A stretch of 64,000 nt of DNA from Polytrichum commune. Taxonomy: Eukaryota; Streptophyta; Polytrichopsida; Polytrichales; Polytrichaceae. How positions within the stretch are numbered: position 1 is the stretch's first letter; each line of letters opens with the position of its first letter. A model generated the notes under the pieces. That model was not told the DNA's origin. It saw nothing but the letters and a program-made list of their open reading frames with translations, and searched no databases. Shown here piece by piece: positions 1 to 11,835 of this stretch. A program made the position numbers and the translations under genes. The stretch lies in contig OX485803.1 of NCBI GenBank assembly GCA_950295325.1, positions 27,838,001 to 27,902,000 of the forward strand, read 5' to 3'.

Positions 1-1816
1 ACATTCAACCGAAAAATTTAAATTTTTTAAAATACTTACAACAATAAAATACGCCCTCGAACACCTCCAATGCTCCGAAGCACCAACTGCTTAAGATTCA
101 CTTCACAACCTCAAATGCAATCAAATATCTAGATGAATCACTTGTATAGTGGGCCCATAACCTATTGGAATCAATAGGAGATAAGATTGCACAAGCATAG
201 ACACCTATACAAAGGCATATGAACAATGCTTAAAGTGAGATGGTCCCTAGGATGGGAACATGATAGTTTTATTCTAACCTTATTTTTTTCATGTTTTTTC
301 CATTATATTTCTATTGACTATGAGCAATCTAATGTTCTATCCTCTACATAACCATTTTCTTCCTCCTCTCCTCCATAATCCATCACTTCCACAATATATC
401 CTATTGAAAATGTGGAGGGCGGTGGGGTTTCTTCATCCACTACGACTACATGCAGTTGCAATGATTACATTTGTCAAAACTTTACGTAAAAACGATGAAA
501 ATAAATACACAATTTAACAAAACACCAAATGGTCACACAATTTGGTAGATATACCTTTACATTATATGTGGCTCCTCTTTGTTGTCTCTTTCCTCCATCA
601 TTTTCCTTACCCGTTACATCGTTTGTATTTGGTCACTTATATTTTGCAATTCTCATTATTGGCCTCCTCAACTCCCATGTGGTTTTCATGTTTTTCTTTG
701 GCCTCCTATAATAACATGTGCCGATTTGAAATTTCTCCACCTCCGTGATTCTACTATTTTTTTCCAAACTTGTGGACGGACTCTAATATTGAATCAATTT
801 TTTTTTTCCTCTTCATTATCTTTATTCACTTCTTGTCTCTTCATTTTGTTCTGTTGTTCTTCTACAGTGACTGTTCTCATTTTTGACAAGTGGTTGGATA
901 GAGAGTTGCAGTCAAATTTCCTTCTTCCACGAAAAACAACAGACATGTGGTTCATTCCATCCTTTCGTATTCTATTTCCCCTCCGTCTCAGCAATTTCAT
1001 CTTAATATCTTCACGTGTTGAAGCCCTATCCCATTCAATTCCTTGCATTAATATAATCTTTTCTTTCGTTGGATTTGTTGGGTAATAACAAAATATGACC
1101 TGCAACTACTCACACAAAATTTAAAATTTTGGAATTCATCAAATTTGCTGCAATTCTCCTTACCATGACAATATACATTTTTTTGTTACATTGATCTTTA
1201 CTTATCACCCTTTTTGGCTGATGCTTAAACACCTTCCATTTTTGATTTCGTTGCTCAAATGCATGGTTCCACAACAACACAACCCTCCACACAATTACAT
1301 TTAGAGACGGTTGGCCTTGCTATCCACTTTGTCTACGCAAATGGGCTAAACTTGTAATTAAGAGCTCTACCTCTAGCTCTGTTATTTGCACATCTAGGGG
1401 CTTCGCCTCCAAGATTGTCAATATGAAAAATCGGAATCACTAGATCATCCGTGTTGACATCCCTCTTCCAAGTAGTTAAGGTTGCATCTGCCATCATGTC
1501 ATGACTCCTTTAACATTTTGATTTGCTTGTGGGATTTTCTTCTATTCAATGTTTGGAGAGGAGGTTTGGGGACCCTAAACCCCAAGGGGATTGCCGACAT
1601 TGTCTAGGATCATCTTCTTACCTTCCAGATTTGAGGCTATGATGTTTGGCATTTTTCCTATACGCATGGGTGATTCACAAGTAAGTACATAATTACTATT
1701 GATAACTAACTACATAACTAGTGGTAATGACTATGATAAATCTTAGTTATGACTTAGATGACTTGTCTTAGTCACGTTTTCTATAGTAATGATTAATCTT
1801 AGTCATATTGTTTAAA
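1..1816. other. AT-rich stretch without a recognisable gene
   Basis: Only short ORFs with low-complexity or shifted-frame composition are present on either strand. Nothing resembles a known domain. It is probably the interior of the decayed CACTA element. Confidence 0.5.
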
Positions 1817-2125
1817 CTAATAACTAGTCTTAGTTATATATTCTAAGGTTTTGGGTTTAAGGTTACGCACCTTTGCTGCGGATCGTTGACTTGGTGGCGG
1901 TGTACGCTCTTTGTCCGACTTTGTTCTCTCATTGTTGTTGTCGTCCCCACTGTCTCCGGTGTAGAGGTCGTCTTTTTTTGGTCTAGCATTGGATCTAGTT
2001 AGGTGTTCTTTGGAAGAAGGTCCACAACTTGGTTTAGAATGGCCACTATGAGGAATTGACCTTTTCATGCCCGGAATAGGGACGTCCCTAGAGTCCTCAA
2101 ACATGTTAGATAATAACCTTGACAT
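1817..2125 (-). CDS. Hypothetical hydrophilic ORF, 102 residues
   Basis: A charged, Ser/Pro/Lys-rich reading frame with an acidic patch (GDSGDDNNNERTKSD) and no recognisable fold. It starts near MSRLLSNMFEDSRD and ends at a stop at 1817. It sits upstream of, and opposite to, the ruined SET cargo gene in the decayed CACTA element. The low-complexity hydrophilic composition resembles linker parts of transposon-encoded proteins, but I recognise no homologue, and it may not be a gene. Confidence 0.2.
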   Translation of the reverse strand: MSRLLSNMFEDSRDVPIPGMKRSIPHSGHSKPSCGPSSKEHLTRSNARPKKDDLYTGDSGDDNNNERTKSDKERTPPPSQRSAAKVRNLKPKTLEYITKTSY

Positions 2126-2475
2126 TCAAATCAAAATAACATTCGAAATATGTGGCATTCTAGCAAATCCTTGGAATACCTCTTCCACATGCTCTTCTGG
2201 TAAATTGGCTACGAACCTCAGTATCACATGTACAGATGAAGACGGCGAGAGTGGAGGTATTTGAGCCATTTTTCTGCAATAAATGACCAATGTTGAGACA
2301 ATAATTATTCAAAGGTTAGAAACACCTAGAAGCAAGCCTCACACCTCAATATAGCAACATAACTTCAACCAAGGAAATGAAGAAGAGGGCCAAACACGCT
2401 AGACCAAAACGGAGAATGCCTTGAATTGCATAGAAACATTTGGAAATGGATCCGAGATCATGAAATGATCTTTCG

Positions 2476-3330
2476 CAATTATATGACATAAAGGACAAGG
2501 AAGCAGATAGACAACAACTCACAAATTACACATGCCCATGTAAAAAATGCATGGGTGCAAAAATGTTGTCAAAGAAAACCATCCGTAAACATTTTTGAGT
2601 GTACAAACGTGATCTTGAATTCAAGAAATCAATCTTAATATGTTTGTTAGATGTTGTTGATTTTATTTTATTTTCTCTTTTGAGCAGTATCTAAGTGGGA
2701 TGGTGCGTAGCTTGCTATGTTGCATTCAAACATGTAGAAAATGCAGCGACCTTATATGCAGGCTGCAACAATTGCTGCTTTATAGTCTTTAATTTCACCT
2801 ACTTTACTGCTCCAAATGGAGGAAGAACCTAGTTCATTTAGCGACCAACAAAGGTTGGCACGTAATTTTAGGACGGATACTTTTCATGGGCAATGAGGCT
2901 CATGAGCAAATCCGAAACTTCCTCGCTTTACATATTGGAATAGGAAGTGGGAGGTTAGAGTGCCAAGGCATCTATACATGAGATGAGGTGTATTTGCATT
3001 GCAAGCAAGAAAGGCCAAGGATGAATTATTGCCGTTTGTAGGGCAATTGTTTTTTAAACAGAGTTCATAAATATGTACAAAGTAAACCCATGGTATATAA
3101 AATATGTACTACAACTAAAGAAAAACCGTCTACCAAGATGGTGATTCATTCATAACTCTATTGAAAGGGACGAGATTGCCATTGTGCAGTGGAATTATGT
3201 GTCGTTGCCTACATTGTAGAACCCCAAAGTTTGGGGATATGCCATGTTGTAGCAACACGGGAAATTAAAGAATGGGATAAGCTATTCACATATTACGCAA
3301 TAAATTGAACCGTTGTAGTGGCCTTAAGTG
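2476..3330 (+). pseudogene. Ruined copy of the CACTA-borne zinc-ribbon/SET gene
   Basis: Two blocks align, in order and on one strand, with the intact gene at 45853-46736. Block 1 (about 2476-2640) reads KEADRQQLTNYTCPCKKC then MLSKKTIRKH, against KEADKRRLVKYRCPCSMC and VLSRTTIRKH in the intact copy. Block 2 (about 2870-3330) holds a SET domain: KWEVRVPRHLYMR, a stop where the intact copy has Trp, then GVFALQARKAKDELLPFVG, later SIERDEIAIVQWNYVSLP, and finally ATREIKEWDKLFTYYAIN before a stop, matching ASRDIEAGEELYAHYSVN. At least three in-frame stops and several frame changes mean it cannot be translated. At least one stop (TGA for TGG) replaces a Trp codon. Confidence 0.75.
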
Positions 3331-3339
3331 AGGCATGGA

Positions 3340-4760
3340 TCCATTGTTTCATTTGGCATAATTCAGTGAGAATAAAGGCATTCTAGACTTTGGATGTGTG
3401 AAATTCTCACTAAAACCAACTGCTGTAGTCGACTTTCATACGGATGACAAAACGTAGTCATTGTTTTGGACTCTAGGACTACAAACTTTGAAACCATATG
3501 GTTGACTAAATGTAGACCTTAATTTTGACTCTATGACTACAAAATTTGAACATGCTTACTTGAATCTCCAAATACTGAATGTAAACATGAAGAATTCGTA
3601 GTTGTACGAATGATAACATATTGTCTACACAAGTTCAACAATAGCCTACCACAATTAATGATGGACTTGAGGATAACAAAGATGCCAATGTCATGGAGGA
3701 AGAGCAATTTGAGGAGGTAAAGCTCATGAAGGTCCTAGAGGAATAAATAAATCCATCATACAAGGGTTCTTGAACAATGCATTTAATTGCAGTGATTCTC
3801 TTCTTAAATTGCTTCACAATTTTTGGAGTATCAAATACATGTCCAGATGATTCACACTCTTCATATTTGATCGATTAATCCCTTATTCAACATATTCATT
3901 TGCATTTCCCTTCATATGCAGCAAATGTTTTTTGTATATTACTAGAAAGATGGGAGGAAGATTATTTTACAAAGAAAACAACAAAGCTCAAGAGTATTAT
4001 AAAAAGAAGACTGGAGACTTGAAATGCATAGTCTGACATATGGCAAGGATAAAGAACATCATGGCCTAAGGTCCATATCCACTTCCATTGACATGACACC
4101 TAGTGCCTTGTATTGAGAGGATGCAAGGTTCTAACTATGGAAGACGTTGAACCGTGTGGTGGACATTGTGGAAGAAGATTCAGATTTGGAAGATGATGTT
4201 ATCTGACATTAGGAAAGGTGGTGGCATGGAAAAAATAGTAGGTATAAGTGTATATCATGCATTTTGTGATTGTCTAGACTATGTATTTGAATATTGCAAA
4301 GCCAAGAAATAAACAATGATGTTGTATAAAAGTAATAAAACTCAAAAACATTGCAAATTGATTTAAAAAAATGATTGTATTGTCAAAATTCAATATACAA
4401 TCAACAAAAATACCATTGTCATAAAAAATTTATTGAAATGATCAAAGAGCAAGGAATCACCACAGGAATAAATACGAAGAAATCCAAATCCAATATAAAA
4501 ACTATTCATTATTAGGACTTGAAAATCATAGTCAACTAAGTATTAATCTTAGTCATGCGGTCCATTATGACTATGAAAATAAAAAAATATTGTGAGAAAA
4601 CATGTTCGCAACACGTTCTCTACACAGTTCCCAACTAGGTCTTGTCAGATATAATTAAAAGCCTAGTCATATGATGACTAAAGTCATTTCTAGTCATCAC
4701 TTTGGATCAACATGATTGCCCTAAAACCGACAATTAAATCCAATGATATAGCCGTAGTCA
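3340..4760. other. Gene-free remnant with short direct repeats
   Basis: Near 3460-3550 a phrase like gactctaggactacaaa occurs twice. Near 4510-4650 the TTAATCTTAGTCAT-type motif recurs. If this is the 3' half of the decayed CACTA element, the Tnp2 transposase expected here by comparison with the intact element is missing. Confidence 0.4.
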
Positions 4761-4784
4761 TTTTTTCGTGTTTTCCTTGTACTC

Positions 4785-6322
4785 AACCTTCAAGGACCAA
4801 TGTTGCCAAGTTCGCCAACTGACCGAATGATTCCCGTATTCTTGACAAGGCGGAACAACCACCTGCATTGAAGTCTACAAGACATTGTAATTTTCCAAAA
4901 TCCTCTAGAAGTTCTTGCACTTTTGAGAACAATATGTCTAGAACTCTCAACTTCATGAGCCCACTAATAGATGTAGGTAGACTTTGCAATAGGTGACAAT
5001 TATTGAGGTCCAATATTTTGAAGTTGACCTAATGATTCCAATAACCATGACAAGGTGGAACAACCACTTGCCTTGAAGTCAACAAGACTTCCTAATTTTC
5101 CAAAATCCTCCGGAAGTTCTTGCACTCCTCAGTCGGATATGCCTAGAAATGTCAAATTCATGAGCCCACCAATAAATGTAAGTAGGCTTTAAAATTGGCC
5201 ACAACCTTCGAGGACCAATGTTTCCAAGTTTGGCAATTGACCCAATGATTCCCGTACCTTTGACAAGGAGAAACAACCCCTTGCATTGAACTCCACAAGA
5301 CTTTGTAGTTTCCCCAAATTCTTCAGAAGTTCTTGCACTCCTAGGTCCGATATGTCCTAAACCCTCAACTTTGTGAGCCCACCAATAGATATAGGTAGGC
5401 TTCAAAGCTAGTCATAACGACAGAGTTTCAATATTTTCAAGTTTCCCAACTAACCGAATGATTTCGAAAACCTTGAAAAGAAGGAACAACCTGTTGCATT
5501 GAAGTCTACAAGACTTTGTAGTTTCCCAAAATCCTCCAAAAGTTCTTGGACTCCTGAGTGCGATAAGTCAAAAACTCTTAACTTCGTGAGCCCACCAACA
5601 GATGTAGGTAAGCTATGAAGCCGGTCACAACGATGGAGTTTCAATATTGTTAAGTTTGGCAACTGACCGAAATATTCCGGTAACCTTGACAAGGAGGAAC
5701 AACCCCTTGCATTGAACTCTACAAGACTTTGTAATCTCCCAAAATCCTCCGGAAGTTCTTGCACTACTGAGTGTGATAAGTCAAGAACTTCCACATTCGT
5801 GAGCCCACCAATAGATGTAGGTAGGCTTTGAAGCTCGCCACAACCTTTGAGGACTAATCTTTGCATGTTTGGCAACTGTATGAATGATTCCGGTAACCTT
5901 ATAAGTAGGAACAACCCCTTGCATTGAACTCTTCAAGGCTTTGTAGTCTCCCAAAATCCTCCTGAAGTTCTTGCACTCCTGACCCCAATATGTTTAGAGC
6001 TCCCAAATTTGTGAGCCCACCAATAGATATTAATAGGCTTTGATCTTGGCCACAACCAAGTTTCAATATTATCAAGTTTGGCAACTGACCAAATGATTCC
6101 GATAACCTTGAAATGGAGGAACAACGACTTGCATTGAAATATTCAAGACTTTGTAGTCTCCCAAAATCCTCTGGAAGTTCTTGCACTCTTGAGTCCGATA
6201 TGTTTAGAAATCTCAACTTCGTGAGCCCACCAATACATGTAGGTAGATTTTGAAGGCGGCCACAACCTTCCAGGTCCAATCCTTCCAAGTTTGGCAACTG
6301 ACCCAATGATTCCGGTAACCTT
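4785..6322 (-). pseudogene. TNL exon 4, LRR segment 3, truncated
   Basis: About seven super-repeats, diverging toward 4785 with frame changes near 5900 and in 5080-5450. The last readable repeat ends LATLVLEG and is cut by the terminus of the decayed CACTA element, so the true C-terminus is lost or lies before the window. High identity between units (each about 213 bp) suggests expansion by unequal exchange. Confidence 0.8.
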
Positions 6323-6654
6323 CACTACTAGAAAATCATGACCAAATCAACAAAAAATCAACAGATCTTTGTTGATCCGGGCACTGCAATGACCGATTTA
6401 ACTGATTTTTGAATTTTTGTAAAAATCAACAGTTTGCTGCCTACATTTTTGTTGATCTGAATAGTACAATGACCAAATCAACAAAATTTTAGTAACTGTA
6501 GAATCGGTTTGGAATCTTTTTGGAATATTCTAGAATCTATTGGAATATTGTAAAATCTTTTTAATCTTTTGCAATTTATGGATTTGTAAGTGTATGGGTC
6601 TGGAAATAATTACGAATTCAAAGGTGTGTAAATATTATAAATATTATATTAGTT

Positions 6655-7205
6655 GATAGTTAATATTATATATATATATAAATATGTATATGAATTAATA
6701 TTAATATGTATATAATATATGTAATATATATATATATATTCGTATATTTGTATATAATGTATATGTATATAATATATGTAACATATATAATATGTATGTA
6801 TATAATATATGTAATGTATATAATATATGTATATAATATATGTAACATATATGTATATATTAATATGTTACATATATGTATATATTAATATGTATACATT
6901 TACTGTAAATATATACAGTATATATTTACTGTAATTATCTACAGTATATATTTACTGTAATTATGTACAGTATATATTTACTGTAATTATATACAGTATA
7001 TATTTACTGTAATTATATACAGTATATATTTACTGTAATTATACTGTAAATATATACGTAAATATATTGTAAATATATACTGTAAATATACTGTAAATAT
7101 ACTGTAAATATATACAGTAAATATACTGTAAATATATACAGTATATAATTACAGTAAATATATACTGTATATAATTACAGTAAATATATACTGTATATAT
7201 ATACA
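6655..7205. repeat. TA-rich microsatellite and TACTGTA minisatellite
   Basis: Irregular (TA)n and TATATGTA runs to about 6890, then tandem units of roughly 26 bp alternating TATATTTACTGTAATTAT and its inverse ATATACAGTATA. Each unit can pair with itself. It lies inside the non-autonomous CACTA element. Confidence 0.8.
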
Positions 7206-7261
7206 TCAAGTAGGTAGTAAAGAGAAAATAGTGGTCTTAGTCTAGAAAGTTTTAAAACACT

Positions 7262-7510
7262 CCATTTATGTAATGTGTGATGTGATGACCTATTGGTTAA
7301 GGCACATGTGTGGGTGTCACTTGGTGCAAGGTTCGAACCTCGTGGCCGTCAATTTTGGCCTTGGTCTTGACACCTAGGTAAGTGGGAGGTGGTCTATTCT
7401 TAGAGGTGAGGTATAGGTTGAGGGTCATTTGGGATGGTTTAGGAGTTGCAGTACTGTTATCTTTTAATTTTTAATTTTTTAATGAAATAAAAAAAATAAA
7501 AAAAATAAGT
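7262..7510 (+). mobile_element. tRNA-derived SINE
   Basis: An internal RNA polymerase III promoter is visible: A box TGACCTATTGG at 7286-7296 and B box GGTTCGAACCT at 7330-7340, spaced about 35 bp. A unique body follows, ending in a T-rich then A-rich tail near 7460-7510. The arrangement is that of a plant SINE. It is inserted in the CACTA element, hence younger than the element's interior. Imperfect AAGTTTTAAAA-like phrases at both ends may be the target duplication. Confidence 0.75.
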
Positions 7511-7652
7511 TTAAAATAAAAATCTTTTTGTGACCATATCAACAGAAGAAATCAACAAAATTGTGTTACATCATGTCCAGGTCAACGCGTCCTAAGTAAC
7601 AACCGCGACCAACGCCGTTCTGTTGATCCGGACGCAGAATTTTCTACTAGTG

Positions 7653-8316
7653 CTTGACAAGGACAAACAACCCTTTGCATTGAAATATTGAAGATTTTGT
7701 AGTTTCCCAAAATCCTCTGGAAGTTCTTGCACTCCTGACCCCGATATGTCTAGAATTCCCAAATTTGTGAACCCACCAATAGATGTAGGTAAGCTTTGAA
7801 GCCGGCCACAACTTTCCAAGTCCAATGTTTTCAAGTTTGGCAATTAACCGAATGATTCTGGTAACCTTGACAAGGAGGAACAACAACCTCCATTGAAATC
7901 TTCAAGACTTTGTAGCCTCCCAAAATCCTTCGGAAGTTCTTGCACTCCTGAGTGTGATATGTTTAGAACTCTCAACTTCGTGAGCCCACCAACAGATGTA
8001 GGTAAGCTTTGAAGGCGGCCACAAAAAACGAGGTACAATCTTTCCAACTTTGGCAGTTGACCCAATGATTCCGGTATCCTTGACAAGGATACACAACCAC
8101 ATGCACGAAAATGTTCAAGACTTTGTAGTCTCCCAAAATCCTCCGGAAGTCCTTGCATTCTTGAGTGCGATATGTTTAGATCTCCCAAATTTGTGAGCCC
8201 ACCAATAGATGGAAGTAGGCTTTGATCCTTGCCAGAACCGTCGAGGGACAATTTTTTCAAGTTTGGCAACTGAGCAAATGATTCCGGTAACCTAGACAAG
8301 GAGGAACAACTATTTG
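7653..8316 (-). pseudogene. TNL exon 4, LRR segment 2
   Basis: About three 71-residue super-repeats between the solo LTR and the CACTA element, for example SRLPESFAQLPNLKKLSL, PTSVGGLTKLRVLNISHSG and PEDFGRLQSLEHFRA. A stop replaces the expected Gln of FGQLPN near 7845. The open frame runs a few residues into the CACTA terminus (SSTSRKFCVRINR), which is element sequence. Confidence 0.85.
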
Positions 8317-10947
8317 TGTGGTACCATTTTTTGGTCTCAATGCTTGAGTTTTAGTTTTGAGATGTAAATGAATGTCAAAATTTTACTCAAGACTAGTGAA
8401 GTAGTGAAGTATTAGACATTTAGTCATTCTGAAGTGGAAACAGGCTAGGAGAAAAGAATTTTCCTTGCTGCCCGGAGTTTAGAAGGATATTAGGGGGCAT
8501 GGAATTCACATGTGACAATTAGAAGTAACACTTGGAATCCTAGCTGTAGATAGTCACCACCTTTTGAGACAGGAAAGAGATAAGAGGAAGGAGGAAGAGG
8601 ACAAGGGAGAGGGCATTGTAATTTTGATCCTCCTCTCGTGAAGAGAGTGAATTCTTAAACTCTCAGGGTGTGAAGCCCTTGAATTTATGTGTACAGCACC
8701 TTTTTATCAATACTAATTGCCATTATCAAATCCCTCTCTTGTGAATTGTGAATGTGAACTTTAAAGTCATGTGAAAGGATATGTGTGTGTGTGTCTTGAA
8801 GTTGTTACCATTGTGAAAATGGGAATTGTGAGCATTGTGGTGAATTTGGAGTTGTGATTCAGGAGTGTGAAACTCTTGAATTGAATCGTATGTGTTTTAT
8901 GTTTAGATTGTGAACAGTCTTATATAGAGTTACATGGACAGTGTCTTAAGATTCTAAATTCTAAATATAAAATTGATGTGTGGAAAGTGAAAGTCCTCTC
9001 GGGAAGGGAGTAAGTTTAATTGTGACGTTAATCTCAAACAAAGTGGTGATCTCCTTCTCCTGTGAAAGGAGTAGGATTTTGATGAGTGCTTTTAAATCTC
9101 GTGAAGAGATATCTTATCGGTATCGGAGTGTAAAACTCTAATTGGAATTGTGAAATTGTCTTGTGGGTCAATCTTTAAATTAATTGTGTGGAACTTGTAA
9201 TTGAAATGCAAGTCTAATATGGCAACTTATTAAGTTAAGATCGGGTGAATGTGAAATTCATCTCTTCTCTGTGCATTCGACCATGTGAAGTGGTCGAATT
9301 AATTATAAGTTATTAGAGGTGAATCCTGACCAATGAGGAATGGACAGGAACTTTAATTATCTTCTGAACCTTCAAAGCTTACGTTATCAGTCAGAAAGGC
9401 TTAAGTAATAGATAAGGGAAACATATAACTAAACCTTGTCGAGAGAATAAGGAAGTGCACTCCTTCAAATTCCCTGCAGAGATTGAGATACATAAAACAT
9501 AAACTTTGTGTTACCCCTGTAAAAGGAGGTGAGACTGGTTATGTGTTCTTATGTGTCCGGGATAAGAATTTAACTTATATGGGAAGGGGGAAAAATTCTC
9601 TTTTACACTCCTGAAGAAAGAATGGAGAGAGTATCTGAAAGCTGTGCATAAGGGTGATCCGAGTAAGTCTAATCGGTAAACCTTTGCCTTAATTGAAGGA
9701 AATAAACTGATTTTTCAGCTCTCATTAGCTTTGAGACCTCGTAGAAGAGAGCCCGTTTAAGTCATGGAATTTATCAGATAATATTAATCCCTGTGGTCGT
9801 TTGCTGGTAGCATTCTGTGAATGCGAAAGGAATGTGAAATTCCGACAGAGTTAGATTTCCCTGTGAGAATCCGATCGAGAAAATCACTGAAGAATTCGGA
9901 CGAGAGCGACCTGTTTAATTAATCGATAAGTCAATCAGCAAACATTCTGGGTAATGTAGTCTGCTTCAAGGGGAGCAATTAATTGTGATATCTCTTTTCG
10001 CGTCGTGAGTTCTGCGAAGGAAATGCGGGGCATTTAGATTGTGTAAGGACAATCGATTCACTCCTGGGGAAATCGGCTTACGGCTTGAAGAATACGAGAA
10101 TACCTGGGATAGTTCATTCTTCTCTCTTCATGAAGTTAGTTTCTGATGAGAGCAGAGAGGACTCCTGAAATGGTTTTGTTGAGTATTCGAGAACGCACTG
10201 ATTGGAAGAAGGAGAAGCCCATCAGTCAATCTCATGAAGAGTAGATCACCGGAGAAAGGATGTTGCATCCTGTGAGAAAGGGAGACGTGCTGTGTGTGAT
10301 CGAAGGTTGAAGTTGTGAAGAAAGAGTCGTGAGCGGAGCAGGCGCGAGAGGACCTGAAGAGAAAGCTAAGGAGTGAAGAGGAAGCCGCGGTCGGTTATCC
10401 CATATCGATTGGGTAAGAAGCCAAGGGCAGGTATATAGCCTAACCCTTCCCAGTTGCTAATGTGTCCAGACGCTTCCCTTGGCACACCCAGACTCGTCAC
10501 TTGGAACTGTTACTGGTTACTTGACTCTGGTTACTAGACTCGTTACTTGGTACTGGTGACTAGACTGTCTATTTGACTCGCTACTTGAGACTCTGGTTCT
10601 GGATTCTAGACTCGTGACATTTAGGCCGATTAAGACGCTTAGACTCGTTCGCTTGCTCGCTTAGACTCGGTCCCGGTTACTTGTCACTAGACTTTTGTTA
10701 AGTATGACAAAATGATAATTTATTTTATGAACCCTTAGTCTCTTTATAAGTTAAGTACTACTCGCAAGTGAACCCTAAGTGCAGATGGGAAAGTAAATTC
10801 TAAGCTAATTGACCATCAAAAGCAGTTTGTAATCATTTCAATCTATCAATTAATCTTATAATGACACACTAAAGTTACACCTGACACTTATTTGGTCTTC
10901 CCTGGGGTTTTTGAGAGATTGAACCCACACCTAAAATCCTTACTACA
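8317..10947. mobile_element. Solo LTR, 2.63 kb, TSD ATTTG
   Basis: The element starts TGTGGTACCATTTTTTGG and ends TCCTTACTACA, the TG...CA ends of an LTR. It is flanked by the 5-bp duplication ATTTG at 8312-8316 and 10948-10952. There is no gag/pol ORF and no second copy of the first bases inside, so it is best read as one long LTR left by recombination. Near 10480-10690 phrases like gactcgttacttgg recur. It splits the LRR exon of the TNL gene; removing it with one ATTTG restores the frame. Confidence 0.82.
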
Positions 10948-10952
10948 ATTTG

Positions 10953-11835
10953 CATAGAATTCTTCAAGGCTTTCAAGTCTCCCAAAATCCTCCGGAAGCT
11001 CTTGCACTCTTGACCCCGATATGTTTAGAGATCTCAACTTCACGAGCCCACCAATAAATAAAGGTAGGCTTTGAAGCTGGCCACAACCTTCCAGGGCCAA
11101 TCTTTCCAAGTTTGGGAACTGACCCAATGATTCAGGTAACCTTGACAAGGAAGAACAACCACTTGCATTGAACTCTCCAAGATTTTCTAGTCTCCCAAAT
11201 CCCTCCGGAAGTTCTTGCACTCTTGAATGCGATATGCCTAGAAATCCCAACTTCGTGAGCCCACCAATAGATGTAGGTAGGCTTTGAAGCTGGCTACAAC
11301 AATCAAGTTTCAATATTTTCAAGTTTGGCAACTGACCCAACGATTCCGGTAACCTTGCCAAGGAGTAACAACCAATTGCATTGAAGTCTACAAGACTTTG
11401 TAGTTTTCCAAAATCCTCTTAAAGTTCTTTCACTCTTGAGCACGATATGTTTAGAACTCTCAACTTTGTGAGCTCACCAAGAGATGTAGGTAGGCTTTGA
11501 AGTTGGCAGCAATGATCCAGGTCCAATCTTTCCAAGTTTGGCAACTGACCCAATGATTCCGGTAACCTTTGAAGTTGGCTATAATGATCGAGGAATAATC
11601 TTGCCAAGTTTGACAACTGACCCAATGATTCCAGTAACCTTGACAAGGAGTGACAACAACTTGCATTGAAATCTTCAAGACTTTGTAGTCTCCCAAAATC
11701 CCCCGGAAGTTCTTGCACTTTGGATTGTGCTATATTTAAAACTCTCAACTTCGTGAGCCCACCAATAGATGTAGGTAGCTCTCGAAGATTGCAACATCCC
11801 TTAAGGTTTAACATACGCAACCTTGGAAACAGAAT
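10953..11835 (-). pseudogene. TNL exon 4, LRR segment 1
   Basis: It starts at an acceptor (11836) with ILFPRLRMLNLKGC and runs into LRR units alternating three types: LPESLGQLPNLERLDLD, LPTSIGGLTKLRVLNI and LPEDFGRLQSLEDFNA. Together they make a 71-residue (213-bp) super-repeat. A stop replaces Pro near 11420 (KEL, stop, EDFG). The segment ends at EEFYAN, where the solo LTR begins. Beyond 10952 the open frame continues for a few residues into LTR sequence, so that tail (CSKDFRCGFNLSK) is not receptor-derived. Joining to 8316 across one copy of the duplicated ATTTG keeps the frame (YANSCSSLSR). Confidence 0.85.

Larger units (their letters stand above)
1..4784. mobile_element. Decayed CACTA-type element, right end (left end outside window)
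   Basis: The right edge near 4784, read inward on the minus strand, is GAGTACAAGGAAAACACG, a degenerate match to the terminal repeat of the complete element at 40801 (CACTACAACAAAACACG). The edge falls exactly where a leucine-rich repeat is cut off in mid-unit, as expected for an insertion. Inside, on the plus strand, is a ruined copy of the SET cargo gene also carried by the 40801 element. A short motif like TTAATCTTAGTCAT recurs near 1790, 4530 and 4640 and may be a subterminal repeat. No Tnp2 transposase is recognisable. The left terminus lies before base 1. The assignment rests on the cargo match and one weak terminus. Confidence 0.55.
6323..7652. mobile_element. Non-autonomous CACTA element, 1.33 kb, TSD CTT
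   Basis: Left end CACTACTAGAAAATCATG and right end (inverted) CACTAGTAGAAAATTCTG form terminal repeats of the common plant CACTA type. The 3-bp target duplication CTT flanks it at 6320-6322 and 7653-7655. Near both ends the phrase gatcaacaaaa and its inverse recur, like subterminal transposase-binding repeats. There is no transposase ORF. The interior contains an AT-rich minisatellite and a SINE. It sits within the LRR exon of the TNL pseudogene. Confidence 0.88.

Noticed and set aside
579-1085. 168-residue plus ORF
   Set aside because: Ser/Phe-rich translation of a T- and C-rich tract without any domain; the opposite strand is equally open.
6666-6888. Tyr/Ile-rich ORFs on both strands
   Set aside because: They are translations of the TA-rich microsatellite.
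7286-7345. Possible tRNA gene
   Set aside because: A and B boxes are present, but there is no cloverleaf or anticodon arm I can fold, and a SINE-like body and tail follow.
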